Below, in pieces: positions 10,691-22,332 of a stretch of 64,000 nt of DNA (its first letter is position 1; every line of letters starts with the position of its first letter). The stretch is from Capra hircus (lineage: Eukaryota; Chordata; Mammalia; Artiodactyla; Bovidae). The stretch covers positions 43,382,036 through 43,446,035 of the forward strand of contig NC_030820.1 of assembly GCF_001704415.2 (NCBI RefSeq), in the 5' to 3' direction. The position numbers were made by a program, and so were the translations under genes. Below the pieces are notes generated by a model. The model had not been told where the DNA came from, did not search any database, and was given only the letters and a program-made list of their open reading frames with translations.

Positions 10691-10890
10691 GTTCCCTGGT
10701 GGCTCAGATGGCAAAGAGTCTGCCTGCAATGCTGGAGACCCGGGTTTGATCCCTGGATCAGGAAGATATCCTGGAGAAGGAAATGGCAACCCACTCCAGT
10801 ATTCTTGCTTGGAAAACCCATGGGTGGAGGAGCCTGGTAGGCTATAGTCCATGGGTTCGCAAAGAGTTGGACACAACTGAGAAACTTCAC
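10691..10890 (+). mobile_element. Bov-tA SINE, right arm of an inverted pair
   Basis: Forward Bov-tA from 'ttccctggtggctcagatgg' to 'gttggacacaactgagaaac'. Together with the preceding reverse copy it forms a head-to-head pair whose arms are complementary over roughly 130 bp. The flanks 'agtgtcttatcctctcttca' and 'aatgtcttgtcttctcttca' match at 17 of 20, suggesting the pair inserted as one unit. Confidence 0.92.
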
Positions 10891-10911
10891 TAATGTCTTG
10901 TCTTCTCTTCA

Positions 10912-11960
10912 GAGCATCATATAAAGTCTCTTTTCAGTTTCCAAAAGGGAGAAAGGTTATGAGACTGAAGTGCAATAATAATAATAAGCAAAAACACAAA
11001 AGTACATAAGCAGTTTCCCATGCTAAGGCCAAATCCACATGGGGTAAATAAGAGATTAGAGCTTTCGGAAAGAATATTCATGGTTTCTTATTTTCAAAAG
11101 AAAGGTTGAATAGAAAGGTTAGTCTATAGGTGAGTGTATAGCTAGACTCTTAGAATAAGTGGGATGATCAGTCAAGGGCTGGGGTGGGTGGGGACACTAG
11201 AAAGCCCCACTGTGTTTCATCTTTACCATGTCCTCTGGTTGAGATGAAAATGTTTTTCTATACCCCAGGAAGGCACGATGATGTAAGTACCCTTCATGCT
11301 TCAGTGTGAATTAAAGAGCTGATTAAAATTTTAACAAAGGAAGATTAGGTATAAGGACACAAGTTATTGTAGTCTAGCATATTCCTCATAAGAAAGGATT
11401 AAGACTATAACGATAAAGAAGGTCCAAGAAAAAGCACTCTGGAAAGTTGCTTCAGATTCCTCTAGCATGTTTGAACAACAACTCAATGAATATATTAAAC
11501 GGTGCATGATGCAATTCTAATACCTTACTCAAACGGAAGCTAAGATGACCCACATTTATATTCTCATATTGCATTATCAAAGCCAAAGAAATATTCTCCT
11601 TGTGTTGTCAAGATTTTAGTCCTTACGCTGAAAATGGGCTAATGCACAATGATTACTACCTTAACATAGATGATATACATTTTAGCATACATTATTCAGC
11701 TACAATGATTTTTAATCCTCAGGCACTCTGATGACTGTCTGATAAAAGTTTCATGGTACATTAGAGTAGATAGGTTAGATTTATTCCTGCAAATATCAAA
11801 GCAAGCCTTGGTTGAACCTGTCTGTCCATTATCTTTAGGGGACTTGTAAAGTTTTCCTTTATTTATCTTATTATTTTTATGGTGATCAGAGAAAAACAGT
11901 TTCTATTGGAATTTATTATTTTTGTTGTTGGCTTTAAAATGTTTTATTTATTCAATAGGG
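10912..11960. other. non-genic DNA
   Basis: About 1 kb of AT-rich unique-looking sequence with no long open frame and no repeat recognised. A short ATA-rich tract (10976-10987) is the only landmark. Confidence 0.4.
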
Positions 11961-12171
11961 TGTTGATGTTTAGTTGCTAAGCCTTGTCCAACTCTTCATA
12001 CCCCCATGGTCTATAGCCTGCCCAGCTCCTCTGTCCATGGAGTTCTCCAGACAAGAATAGTGGAGTGCATTGCTATTTCCTTCTCCAGGGCATCTTCCTG
12101 ACACAGGGACTGAACCCATGTCTCCTGCATTGCACACAGATTATTTACCTCTGAGCCACCAGGAAAGCCTT
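11961..12171 (-). mobile_element. Bov-tA SINE
   Basis: Reverse-strand copy. Right edge 'ggctttcctggtggctcaga' is the head; the left edge near 'gttgatgtttagttgctaag' is the 3' end. About 15-20 percent diverged. Confidence 0.92.
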
Positions 12172-13224
12172 CACGTAGGGGACAGACAGATAAATGTTTG
12201 GCTGTTGAACTGTAATTGCTCACCAATTGTTCTAATAAAGGTTGACTGCTTGTATAAAAATGTCATTGCACTCACCATTGTTTAAATGAATGTAAAACAA
12301 ACAATATTTTATACTCAGACATTTTCTTTCAGAAATCAGTCCAAAGCTGTATCTTTCTCAATACCTCATTATCCCCTTGACTGTTTTCACATCTTTCCTT
12401 TCCTAAAACAAATAATTTTAAATGTTTCCTAAAACAAATATTCTCAGATCTTCATTACAATGATGATCTAAATAACTGAAATAATGAAATTATCCCCTAA
12501 ACACCATCTGACACTGAACAAGTCTAACTCACAGCAGCTATTACTTTATGACCTGCCCTGTGCTGACTTGGGAATTCCGACAATGTCAACATGGCCTGGC
12601 AGTGGGAGAAACTGCAGTCCATCTGGCAATTATGTTGGTTTTTTTAGTTGGGGTGGTTTCTGTGGATACACATGACAACAGATTTTTTGAATCTTGAGTT
12701 TTTAAAAACTTTAATTCAAATAACCTATAAACCTTTCAACAGAGAGAATTAAATTTCTAAAGGAAAACCATGCAAAAACCTAAGAGTTTTGAAATAGTTA
12801 GCAGCATATATTCACTTCACTTTAAAAAAATCCAACTTGGAAACAAAATAAGGAACTCCTAAATGTTTTAGGTGGACATTTTAGGGGAGAGATAGGTTCA
12901 TAAATTAAGTGAAAATTCACATAGTATTTTTGATGCCTTCATGTCCTCATAAAAAACACTCAGGAGAACCGATGTAGCTTAAGATATTTCTTCTTTTTCA
13001 AAGGTACAATGTTTTCTACAGGTAAATGTAAAACCCTTGGATCTGATTTTTACTTACATCTCTAGCATGTCCTCAAGACACAATGAGCGATATGCTTTGA
13101 CTTAAGAAGCAGCGGTAGTAACGAAGTGGGTGTGGGACTAAGGGGTGTTAAGAAGGAGGAGAGGGTGGGGGTATTTAATACTTAATGAGGGCACATTTTC
13201 TCACAGTCCTTGTCATAAGTGCCA
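12172..13224. other. non-genic DNA
   Basis: AT-rich, with a purine-rich patch near 13.14-13.17 kb. A 63-codon frame (12484-12675) has no domain. No repeat recognised. Confidence 0.4.
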
Positions 13225-13312
13225 AGGCTGTACTAGCTACTTTAATCTTCTCTACAGTTGTGGGAGACAGGTATTTTTATTCTCAGTTCACAGATGAGGA
13301 CACAATTTCATC
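13225..13312 (+). repeat. MIR SINE relic
   Basis: The block 'gccaaggctgtactagctac', 'aatcttctctacagttgtgg' and 'tattctcagttcacagatga' then 'ggacaca' follows the MIR core order. Strongly decayed. Confidence 0.5.
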
Positions 13313-13443
13313 AGGTCTTCTGCCTCGTTCACTGTGACCCAACCGGAACACCAGTCTCTTAAAGGCTTTGTTTTCTTCTCTCTCTTTCTTAGCTGGTTGT
13401 TATATTGAAAGATAAGGCAAATAATTTACCCTGAGGTAAATAG

Positions 13444-13660
13444 CTGATGGTGCTAATGGTAAAGAATCCACCTGCCAATGCAGGAGACACCAGAGATGTG
13501 GGTTTGATCCCTGGGTCAGGAAGATCCCCTGGAGGAGGAAATGGCTACCCACTCCAGTATTCTTGCCTAGAGTATCCCATGGACAGCAGAACCAAGTGGG
13601 CTCTAGTCCATGGGATTGCAAAGAATCAGACACATCTGAGTGGCTAAGCACACACACACA
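13444..13660 (+). mobile_element. Bov-tA SINE, slightly truncated head, (AC)n tail
   Basis: Body from 'tggtgctaatggtaaagaat' through 'gatcccctggaggaggaaat' to 'cacatctgagtggctaagca', then an (AC)n tail to 13660. The first bases of the head are missing or decayed. Confidence 0.92.
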
Positions 13661-13879
13661 AACTATCTAAATCAGGTATGAGTTAAATTTGCTATGCCTC
13701 ATTCTGGGTCAAATTTCTTTTCATCCCCAAAGCTATGAAACTGGAAAACAAATTATCTGTTTCCACAATACTATAATGGAACAGGCACCAGACTGACATT
13801 CCTATTTCTAAAGGGATAAAATAGAGTTAATAAAGGGGTTACTGGTCTAGAGTAGGTTCTCAGGTCATCAGTACAAGTT

Positions 13880-14630
13880 CCATTAGGTTATAAGACTAAT
13901 TCCCTGTGGCTTGATGCTCTGTCCTCTAAGTTCTCCAGGATAGTAGCTCTGCCTTCTCCGGACTTTGGGTCCACAGTTCTGCCTTTGGAGTGGTTTCATT
14001 TATTTCATCTCATTTCTGTCCCTCTCAGTCCAGGCTGGCTGTGTTTCTGCTCTTATAAAGTTCTCAAAAACATTGTGAGTTTCCCATGGAAATCAAAGGG
14101 ATCTTACAACTATGAACAAGGACATTCTACACCAATTGTCCCTGGATCACTGATCTCTATTCCTGATGTCTGCTGAGAAGGTTGTTTGAATCCATGAGTC
14201 ATGCATCTCGTCTCTTTAGCAAATGGCTTTCCAGTCACACCCTTGGCCCTAGTTCCAGAGCACATTATCTGCAAAGGCCGAGAATTTTCCAGATCATCAA
14301 ATGCTGGTTCCTTTTTGCCTAACAGTTCATCGCTCAGTTGATGTCATTCTTCTAGCATTTTTCTACAAGCAGCAAGGAGAAACAAGCTCACATCTTCCAG
14401 CCTCACTTGGAAATCTCAGCTAAATATCCAAGTGTATTCATTACAAGTTCTTCTTTTTCACCCATTGGTAGAAAACAATATGGCCAAGTTTTCTGCCACT
14501 TTTAAACAAGGTAGCCTTTCTTCCAGGGTCCAGTAATATATTCTCCATTTCCTCTGGAGACCTTTGTTTGCGACTCTTGTTTCTATTTCCTCTTCCGTGG
14601 GGTGATTTGTTCCTATGCCGAACTTTTTAA
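13880..14630 (-). mobile_element. MaLR/ERVL-like internal sequence relic (antisense)
   Basis: Phrases such as 'gagaattttccagatcatca', 'ctacaagcagcaaggagaaa' and 'tttctgccacttttaaacaa' match, in order, the internal region of mammalian MaLR retrotransposons (THE1/MST/MLT group) read in reverse. This is an old, stop-filled relic with no usable frame. Assignment is from memory of the family; the exact group is not called. Confidence 0.5.
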
Positions 14631-14639
14631 AAATTCATC

Positions 14640-15790
14640 TTCAGTTACTCTTGTTGTTCAATACATCCTGTGTTGTGGAATATCCAAACAATTTGATTTT
14701 TTAATTCTCATATCTGTTTAGTGCTTTATTTTGTTATATTCCTCATTTTGCTTTTTTGCTGATTGTATACAATAGTATAATTGATGTAGTATCTTTTAAA
14801 ATTGAATTTTGAGTTTTAGTCATTGATTAGTAGATTCCCTAGAATGCTTTGTGTAAACATTCATGTTATTTTCCCCACTATCCTTCATTCCTCTCTGATG
14901 ATTTAAATACCTCCCTTTTGTATCATTTTTCTTCAACCTGAGGAATTTACTTTAGCATTTTGTAAGTGCATGTCACTAATGAACATTGTCCTTATTTTCT
15001 TTTATCTGAGATTGTCTTTATTTCAGCTTTATTTTTGACAAATATATTTGTTGGATGTAGAATTGTGGTTTGACAGTTTTTTTCTTTATCACTTTGTTAT
15101 TTTGTTCTATTTTCTTCTGACTTTCAAATTTTATGATAAAAAATCAGAAGATATTTGAATCACTTTTGGCATATAGATAATGTGTCATATTCTCTGGTTT
15201 TAGAAAGATTTTTTTCCCTTTGGTTTTTAGCAGTTTGACTATGGCATGCTTACTCATTTTATGCACACCCACACTTGGGATTCACTGAGTCTTTTGATTC
15301 TGTAATTTATATCTTTCAGCAAATTGAGAATTTATTATTCATTCTTTCATGTCTAGTTTTCTCTTTTCTCTGCTTCTGGGACCCCAGCTGTATATATGCT
15401 GGAAATTTAGATACTGTTTCACAAGTCCATAAGGCTTTGTTCACTTTAGTTTTTAAATTTTTTCTTGATCTGTCTCCTTATTTAATGATTCCTTGCTTTG
15501 TCAATTCCATTCTGCTGTTAAGTGCATATGTGTTTCATATACTGAATTTTTCCTTCTTGAGTTACCATTTGAGACTTTTCATAGTTTCTGTTTTTTGATG
15601 AAATTTTTCATATATTTATTTATTGAGAGCATATTTTTCTTTATGGCACTGAAAATAGTAAATATAGTGAAAATAAAATCCTGTCTGCTTATTCCTATAT
15701 ACGTTCATTTAGGAATTGGTTTCCATTGATTGATTTTTTTTCTTAAGGATGTGTTAAATTATCATCTTTATTACCTGTTGGGTGACTTTG
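14640..15790 (-). repeat. L1-like LINE relic (antisense)
   Basis: T-rich sequence with the order 'cagtttgactatggcatgct', 'gcttctgggaccccagctgt', 'atggcactgaaaatagtaaa' and 'cctgtctgcttattcctata', which is how old mammalian L1 3' regions read in reverse. The 107-codon frame at 15275-15598 is low-complexity LINE shadow, rich in F, L and S. Confidence 0.5.
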
Positions 15791-17927
15791 TATTGTTTCC
15801 TGAATATTCTGAAGGTACAGAGACTCTAAATTCTCTTGTATTCCTAAATAAAATGGTGATTTTCTAAATTTGGCAAGCAATTATCTTGGACTCAAAAAGA
15901 TTGTCTCTCTGGCACAATTCAAAGTTTGCTTTGAAATTTTGAGTTTACCCTGTTTGTGCATGGCTCAAAATCAGCCAGTAAGTTGGCAAGTTCTTTACAT
16001 AGGGATTCAAATCTGTACTTCTCTATCACTCTTTCTGAAATATATATGTATACATACACATATATATTTCATGCACAAGTCTTGATTTAGTGTGTAAAAA
16101 CATTAAATTACACACACAATGATTTTTTTTCTGTAAAGCTTAAATAGAATCTTAAAAAAAAAATCACTATACAAGGGACTGGAAAACAAGCTTTCAATAA
16201 AATATGGTGGCAATATTTACTCCATACGATGTCCTCTGGTTTTTTAGGTCAGAAAAATAATGAATTTTCCACCAATATTTTACTTACAGTGCTGATTTCA
16301 GCCTGTTCTTAGGCTTAAGTCATTAAAAAATAGGAAAATCACCATCTACCATTTTGACTTCCAAATAGATTCTCTGCTTTAATCTTCCTTCTTTTGTTCA
16401 CTCTGTGCTAATTCCAGGCAGTTAAAGAAAATCATTCAAGTTTATGACTTTTTGTGTGTGTGTGGGAAAATTGGTTTAGCAGGAGCTTCCCTGGCCACAC
16501 CTAAAGTGGAACACATTCAAAGTGATTTTGCATTTTTCTTTTTTCCTTTTTTGCTGGAGCTACCAATAATTCATCTTTCCCAAATGTATTTTCTCTTAAT
16601 TTATCAGCATGGAATTTCCACAATGCTTTGATAATGTTAGTTTGGTCTCTATAATTGCGAAGTTCAAACTAGGATTTAATTTCTCACAAAAAGTATTTTT
16701 ACTGTAAGTAAATGAGAGTCCCAAGCAGATGGCTTAGTTCCCTTGTAGTATTTCTGGTCATTTGGGGGGCATGTTTCTAGCACTCTTATTATGAACAGTA
16801 TTCTTTAAAGAGTCCCAACATTTGCAAGTATCTATTTGAAGTTTGCTTAAAATAAGACATTGACTATACTATCCTCTCCTCAAATGGATGCTAAAATACC
16901 AACCACAATATACACTTTTGTTTTTATATCAAAGAAACTATCTTACATACACTAGACATTCCCAATCTTTAAAAACTAAAAGTACTAGAAAACTGTTAAT
17001 ATAGTTATCCAGTTACCTTACACAAGAGACATCTTGATAACAAACAGAGAAAGATGGCCCCTGCCTGATGAAACCACTTAGAAAGTGATACAATGACCTA
17101 TTTTCTGAGTATATCAGAACACACACGTTTCTGGATCCACTACAAAGACAAGCCTCAGTCACACAGAGTTTACGGATCTTACAAAAATAGCAGGTCACGT
17201 ACACTGTCAGAGTCACTACCCTGTGTACAAGTCACTTTCTGAGATAAGAGAAAGGGCCAGCCAGAATCATGGGAAAGTGATAATGTTACTTGTTACTTAT
17301 TTTGATGTTGTTTAAAAAGAACTTAAATATAATTTTTGTGTAAGAATGTAAAACATCAGTTGATATGAATTTGTTTGAAAAATCAAAATCCCTATAAGAA
17401 AGCACTGCAACATTAAGAAGAAAGTAATCCTAGGACAATGACTCATTTGAGTGCCATGTGCTTAAATGCTGAGAGCATTCCAAAGAAATCTTAGTGGTTT
17501 GGAACATTAGTTTTATTACAGGTTTAGCGATATTTTTGAAAATCCAAATATGTAATTAAAATGGCTAAAAGAAATATATTAAAATAAGCAGTTTGGGCCT
17601 TTGTTAGGAACAGGGTATATTTTGATAACAATGCCTAACAGTCTATTATCTGCCTACAAACTCTAAGCAATATTAACATTCATTTGTGATTCATGTTTTC
17701 CTGATAATAATGCATTCTTTATTGAGCTATACTCTGTGACCTGCAGAACAAAGATTTTACTCCTGGTTGTTATCTAAAATATCAAGTAGGAAAATAAAAT
17801 CTGTATACTCTAACTTGGAAAAATCCCTTAAACTATTTTAAATTTCATGGAAGTTCAAAAGATCAGATGACGTATTTATCATTAAAGTTATTTTCAAAAC
17901 CAAAGCCTAATAAAAAGAAAAGTGAAC
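15791..17927. other. non-genic DNA
   Basis: About 2.1 kb with no confident mobile element. Landmarks are a perfect 14-bp inverted repeat (16036-16071) and a short GT tract near 16452-16463. Open frames up to 71 codons show no domain. Confidence 0.4.
16036..16071. repeat. perfect 14-bp inverted repeat, AT-rich
   Basis: Left arm 'tgaaatatatatgt' (16036-16049), 8-nt spacer, right arm 'acatatatatttca' (16058-16071). It can form a hairpin or cruciform. The composition is low-complexity, so chance is a fair explanation. Confidence 0.9.
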
Positions 17928-18053
17928 TTTTTTTTTTTTTTTTGACTGCACTGAGAGGCTTGTGGAGTTTTAGTTCCCCAACTAAGAACTGAAGCCACGC
18001 CCTTGTTAGTGAAAGCATGGAGTCTTAACCACCTGGACCACCAGAGAATTCCC
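17928..18053 (-). mobile_element. CHR-2 SINE
   Basis: Starts at left with a T16 run (reversed A tail), then 'cttgtggagttttagttccc' and ends with 'gtcttaaccacctggaccac' and 'cagagaattccc', the reversed head. Older cetartiodactyl SINE. Confidence 0.85.
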
Positions 18054-19690
18054 AACAGTTTTTTTTTTTTCTTTTTGAAGCCTGATTCTATTATTTGATA
18101 ATTGTGTAATACTGGACATCTTGTTCAAGGTCTTCATTTTGTAATTTGTAAAATAGATTTTTTTTCTATTCTTTGAAAGATTGTTAGAAGTAACAAATTA
18201 CATGACATGTGAAAATTAATGCTAGGCACCATATCTAGAACATGGTATGCTCTAGAATGCTAGCTTTTTTTTTTTTACCCTTTTCTTTTATATTCATACT
18301 TTACAAATTTAAATTTCACTGTGCTTTCCAAAGTAGACCATAGAATTTTGTAATACATCTGATTCTGCTTTAAATGGATTTTAACCACAAGGTTGTTTGA
18401 ACTATGCAGTTTCTTCAGATCAATAATCATAATGAAGGATAACAAAATATGAGTTTGAAATTTCATAGTAAAATGCACTAGCTAGGAATTCAAAGATACA
18501 AGGAGAATTTTACTGTGAGAAGTAACAAATTCAGCTCATTTGGTTTAAGCGATATCTGGAAGAAGAAGAGAATAGACTATACTTAGTTGCTCAGATTTAT
18601 TCTGGAGGATAAATTATATGTTTACAATGAAACCAGGAGTGGTTTGCTCTGCCTGTAATCAATATAGAGATGACTACCAAACATGTAGCTTTCCCAAGGT
18701 TAAGAATGGAGCTTCTTGTTTTATTTCCAGAATAATGCATATGCTACTTAGTCAAATTAAGAGCTTAACATTTTAAGGCTATTTTCTCTAGGATCTGATG
18801 AACTCAAGTAAGGGAATTATTTATTAATTTGAAAATAAATGGCCACAGGATGTCAGGAGGAATGACAGAGTAAGAACTTCTGAAAATTCTCTATGTTATA
18901 AAATCAATGAGAATGTTAGCAGAAACAGTCAGAATAGACTTTCTCAGATCTCAGGAAATTAATCAAAGACAACAACCCAGGGTGTGTTAATTCAAGAAAA
19001 GCTACCTCATCTTGGGAAGAACAGCAAGTCTGTGGAGTCTTAATAGAACTTCTCTCATCTCTCTTCCTCCCCTCCCAGCTCCATGGTAACCTTGGAAACA
19101 ACATACATCTTGGGGAAAACCAGCAGCCTGGCAGCCACTGATGGTCCAAGCCTAATTCCCAGGGAACTGTCATTATTTTAATTGTCTATGGTCCCCCTTC
19201 TCAGCTTTGTCTTTATTTGACCTGACGCAGAGTCCCTCAGAACAGCAGCCTTTTGGCAGGGTATTTGCTGAAAACAATCTGTAGCAATATTTTCATAATT
19301 CAGTGATGAGCAACAGGAGGGAAAACAACAGGCAAACCAAAAATGTGAAAAGGAAAAGTTGGGGGAAAAGATGCTTTGAGGGAGATTTCTAAAGCTATGA
19401 CATATCTGAAAAAAAAGCTATGACATATCTGAGAGTCATGGAGCTGTGCAATGCCCAGGGCTGTGCTCATGCATAGAGGTAAGTCCTAAGCTATAAGCCA
19501 TAAGCTCTCGCTTCTGGCTGACCTTGAAACTCTGCTCAAATAAAAGTAAGGGATAAGGCAGCATTTCCAAATGCCAGCTGAGTCTTGAAGGAACACCTGC
19601 ATACCAACACAGAACCCGACAATCAAGACAGGAACTCACTGCTTCCAGGCATTTAAGGAAATTTCTTTTGAACCACTAACTAACCAGTGA
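18054..19690. other. non-genic DNA
   Basis: Unique-looking sequence. Open frames of 67 to 85 codons, mostly on the reverse strand (18275-18478, 18916-19173, 19436-19639), have no recognisable domain. The part 18.9-19.25 kb is moderately GC-rich. Confidence 0.4.
19391..19432. repeat. 19-bp direct duplication
   Basis: The 19-mer beginning 'aaagctatgacatatctg' occurs at 19391-19409 and again, identical, at 19414-19432, separated by four A residues. Perfect identity suggests a recent local duplication. Confidence 0.95.
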
Positions 19691-20042
19691 GCTAACAAAG
19701 AAGAGTCTTCAGTGCCATACATGACAAGGAAAGACCTCTAGTCTCATGGACTGGAAGACTCAATATTGATAACAAGATGCTTGGCTACCCAAATTGTTCT
19801 ACATATTCAATACAATCTCTATCAATATGGCTTTCATTGCAAAAACTGACATGCCGATACCAAAGTTCTGATGGACATGTAAGGAACAACGATAGCCAAA
19901 ACAATCTTGAAAGGGAGAGCAAACTGCTTATCCTCAGTTTTAAAACTTTCCAAGCTATAATAATCAAGAATGTGTGGTACAGGCATAAGAGTAGACACAG
20001 AAATTAATCACAGAATTGGGGCTTTAGAAATAAACCTTGACG

Positions 20043-20066
20043 CACACACACACACACATATATATA
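20043..20066. repeat. (CA)8(TA)4 compound microsatellite
   Basis: CA dinucleotides run into TA dinucleotides at the junction between the L1 relic and a short BovB piece. Confidence 0.9.
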
Positions 20067-20076
20067 ATGCCTAATG

Positions 20077-20131
20077 CCTAGACAGCGTATTAAAAAGCAG
20101 AGACATCACTTCACTGAAAAAGGTCTGTGCA
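20077..20131 (+). mobile_element. isolated 55-bp BovB fragment
   Basis: Contains 'cctagacagcgtattaaaaa' and 'gcagagacatcacttcactg', matching an internal BovB segment also present about 860 bp downstream (20934-20986). It lacks the usual BovB 3' end. Confidence 0.8.
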
Positions 20132-20148
20132 ATCATATATGTATATAT

Positions 20149-20323
20149 GAAGTGACAGTGAAAGCCACTCAGTTGTGTCCCCCCTCTCTGTGACCCCAAG
20201 GAATTCTCCAGGCCAGAATACTGGAGTGGGTAGCCTTTCCCTTCTCCAGGGGATCCTCCCAACCCAGGGATTGAACCAAGGTGTCCTGCTTTGCAGGCCG
20301 ATTCTTTACCAGCTGAGCCACCA
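20149..20323 (-). mobile_element. Bov-tA SINE
   Basis: Reverse copy from 'gaagtgacagtgaaagccac' to 'ctttaccagctgagccacca'. It has lost about 20 bp after 'gtgaccccaagg', and the head is slightly truncated. Confidence 0.9.
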
Positions 20324-20764
20324 AAAGCATGAGTAGTAAAAGAAAAATTAGATAAATTGGAATTTATCACAGTCAAAAATGATTGTGCACCAAAAGATAC
20401 TGTCAAGAGAGTGAAAGGACAGTCTACAGAATGTGAGAAAATATTTGGAATATCCTAAAACATGGATGCACCTTGAAAACATTGTGCTAAGAAAAAGAAG
20501 CCAGAAATGTTAATATAAAATATTCAGAAAAGGAAAATCCATAGAGATAAAAACTATATTAGTGTTTGCCAGGGACTGAGGGGAAGGGGGAAGGAAAGTT
20601 AGGGCTAATGGGTATGTGATTTTTTTCTTTTTTTGGTTTGAAAATATTTGGGAAATACATAGTGGTGATTGTGTATATGCTGAAAACTCCTAGAGTATAC
20701 ACTTTAAAAATGTGAATTTCATGATATATTTTAATCTCATTTTTAAAAATGTATAAGAGAAAAC

Positions 20765-21441
20765 ATAGCCATGACAGGGCATCTGGTCCCATCACTTCAT
20801 GGAAAATAGATGGAGAAAAAGTGGAAAAACAGTGACAGATTTTATTTTCTTGGGCTCCAAAATCACTGCTGACATTGACCAAAGCCATGGAATTAAAAGA
20901 CACTTGCTCCTTGGAAGGAAAGCTATGACAAACCTAGACAGCATATTGAAAAGCAGAGACATCACTTTGCCAACAAAGGTCTGTACGGTCAAAGCTAAAA
21001 TCTTCCTGGTAGTCATGTATGGATGTGAGAGTTGGACCATAGGGAAGGCTGAGCACTGCAGAATCAATACTTTCAAACTGTGGTGCTGGAGAAGACTCTT
21101 GATAGTCCCTTGGACTGCAAGGAGATCAAACTAATCAATCCTAAAGGAAATCAACCCTGAATATTCATTATAAGGACTGATGCTGAAACTCCAATATTTT
21201 GGCCAGCTGATGCAAAGAGCCCACTCACTGGAAAAGACCCTGGTGCTGGGAAAGATTGAAGGCAAGAGGAGAAGAGGGCAGCAGAGAACAGATGGTTAGA
21301 GAGCATCACTGACTCAATGGACATGAGTTTGAGCAAACTCCAGGAGACAGTGAAGTATAGGGAAGCCTGGCATGCTGCTGTCCATGGGGTTACATAGAGT
21401 TGAACACAACTTAGTGACTGAACAAGAGCAACAACACAAAC
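20765..21441 (+). mobile_element. BovB LINE, 5'-truncated, 3' third of polyprotein
   Basis: A forward open frame of 111 codons (20799-21134) covers the BovB segment just after the reverse-transcriptase core, with readable motifs such as 'DFIFLGSKITAD', 'VMYGCESWTIGKAEH' and 'FKLWCWRRLLIVPWTARRSN'. It ends at a stop soon after; the rest continues in broken frames to the 3' terminus 'acacaacttagtgactgaac'. Not a functional gene. Confidence 0.95.
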
Positions 21442-22332
21442 AGTGTTTATGGCTGGAAATGAACATATCTGGACACAGACTTTTTTTTTTTTAATATACA
21501 GAAACACTACAAATACTCATTTCCTGTATTGCAAGCAACCTTAATTTTGTTACAAAACTCACAGTGACATTTATTATATAATCATTTAAAAGATACTGAT
21601 TTAAATGAAGTCACTGTATCTTCAACACCCATTTATTTATGTGTTAGTCATGAAATCTCACCACAAAACTCTAAGCCTTAATCATAACAGCACTTGACAT
21701 ATTTGGGCATTTGTTAATATATGTTTCATATCACTTCATTTCAAACTTTTGGCAACCTTTTCATGTGGATTCAGGCTCTTTTGTTCTCCTCTTATATATA
21801 AGGAACTCAAAAGAACAGAGCAGTTAAAGGGCGTATTCAAGAATAAATAAATCATGGAGGCAGCACCAGTTTTCTGATTCCCACTCTTAAATTATTTCCA
21901 CAACACGTGGAAAGGAGAACTCACCCACAGAAAAGTCTCCACTAATTTAAACATTTGGTGAGAACATTTTTCCTACAGACTTTAAACAAAACAAAACTAA
22001 ACAAGCCACTATATAGTTTCATCATTGTGAACGAGATATTCCTGCAGCTTTATTTTTAAAGCCATTCTTTTTTGAATTGCTTGAAGAACCTTTAGTAGTT
22101 ATCAGTTCTACACCATGAAACAGAGTGTTCATAGCATCCTGCTACTCTTTAAAAAGACATTTTGAGTCTGGAGGGTTCACAGATTGAAATATGTTAACAT
22201 GCAGGACATGAATCTGTGTACACAAAATACTAGGGCAGATGGTGAAGTCATTGTGAATAAAAATAGGTCTATTTCTCACACAAATTCCTTCGCAGAGGCA
22301 TTCAGATATCAACAAGGAAACTGAAAACACCC
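21442..22332. other. non-genic DNA
   Basis: AT-rich, no repeat recognised. A T-run at about 21481-21492 lies just beyond the BovB 3' end. Confidence 0.4.

Larger units (their letters stand above)
19691..20764 (+). repeat. old L1 LINE, ORF2 3' end and 3' UTR, interrupted
   Basis: Sense-strand L1: 'ctcatggactggaagactca' and 'ttctacatattcaatacaat' are from the end of ORF2; 'gattgtgcaccaaaagatac' and 'agtgaaaggacagtctacag' continue it after an interruption at about 20043-20323; then 'catggatgcaccttgaaaac' begins the 3' UTR. There are many stops and no intact frame. Confidence 0.75.
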
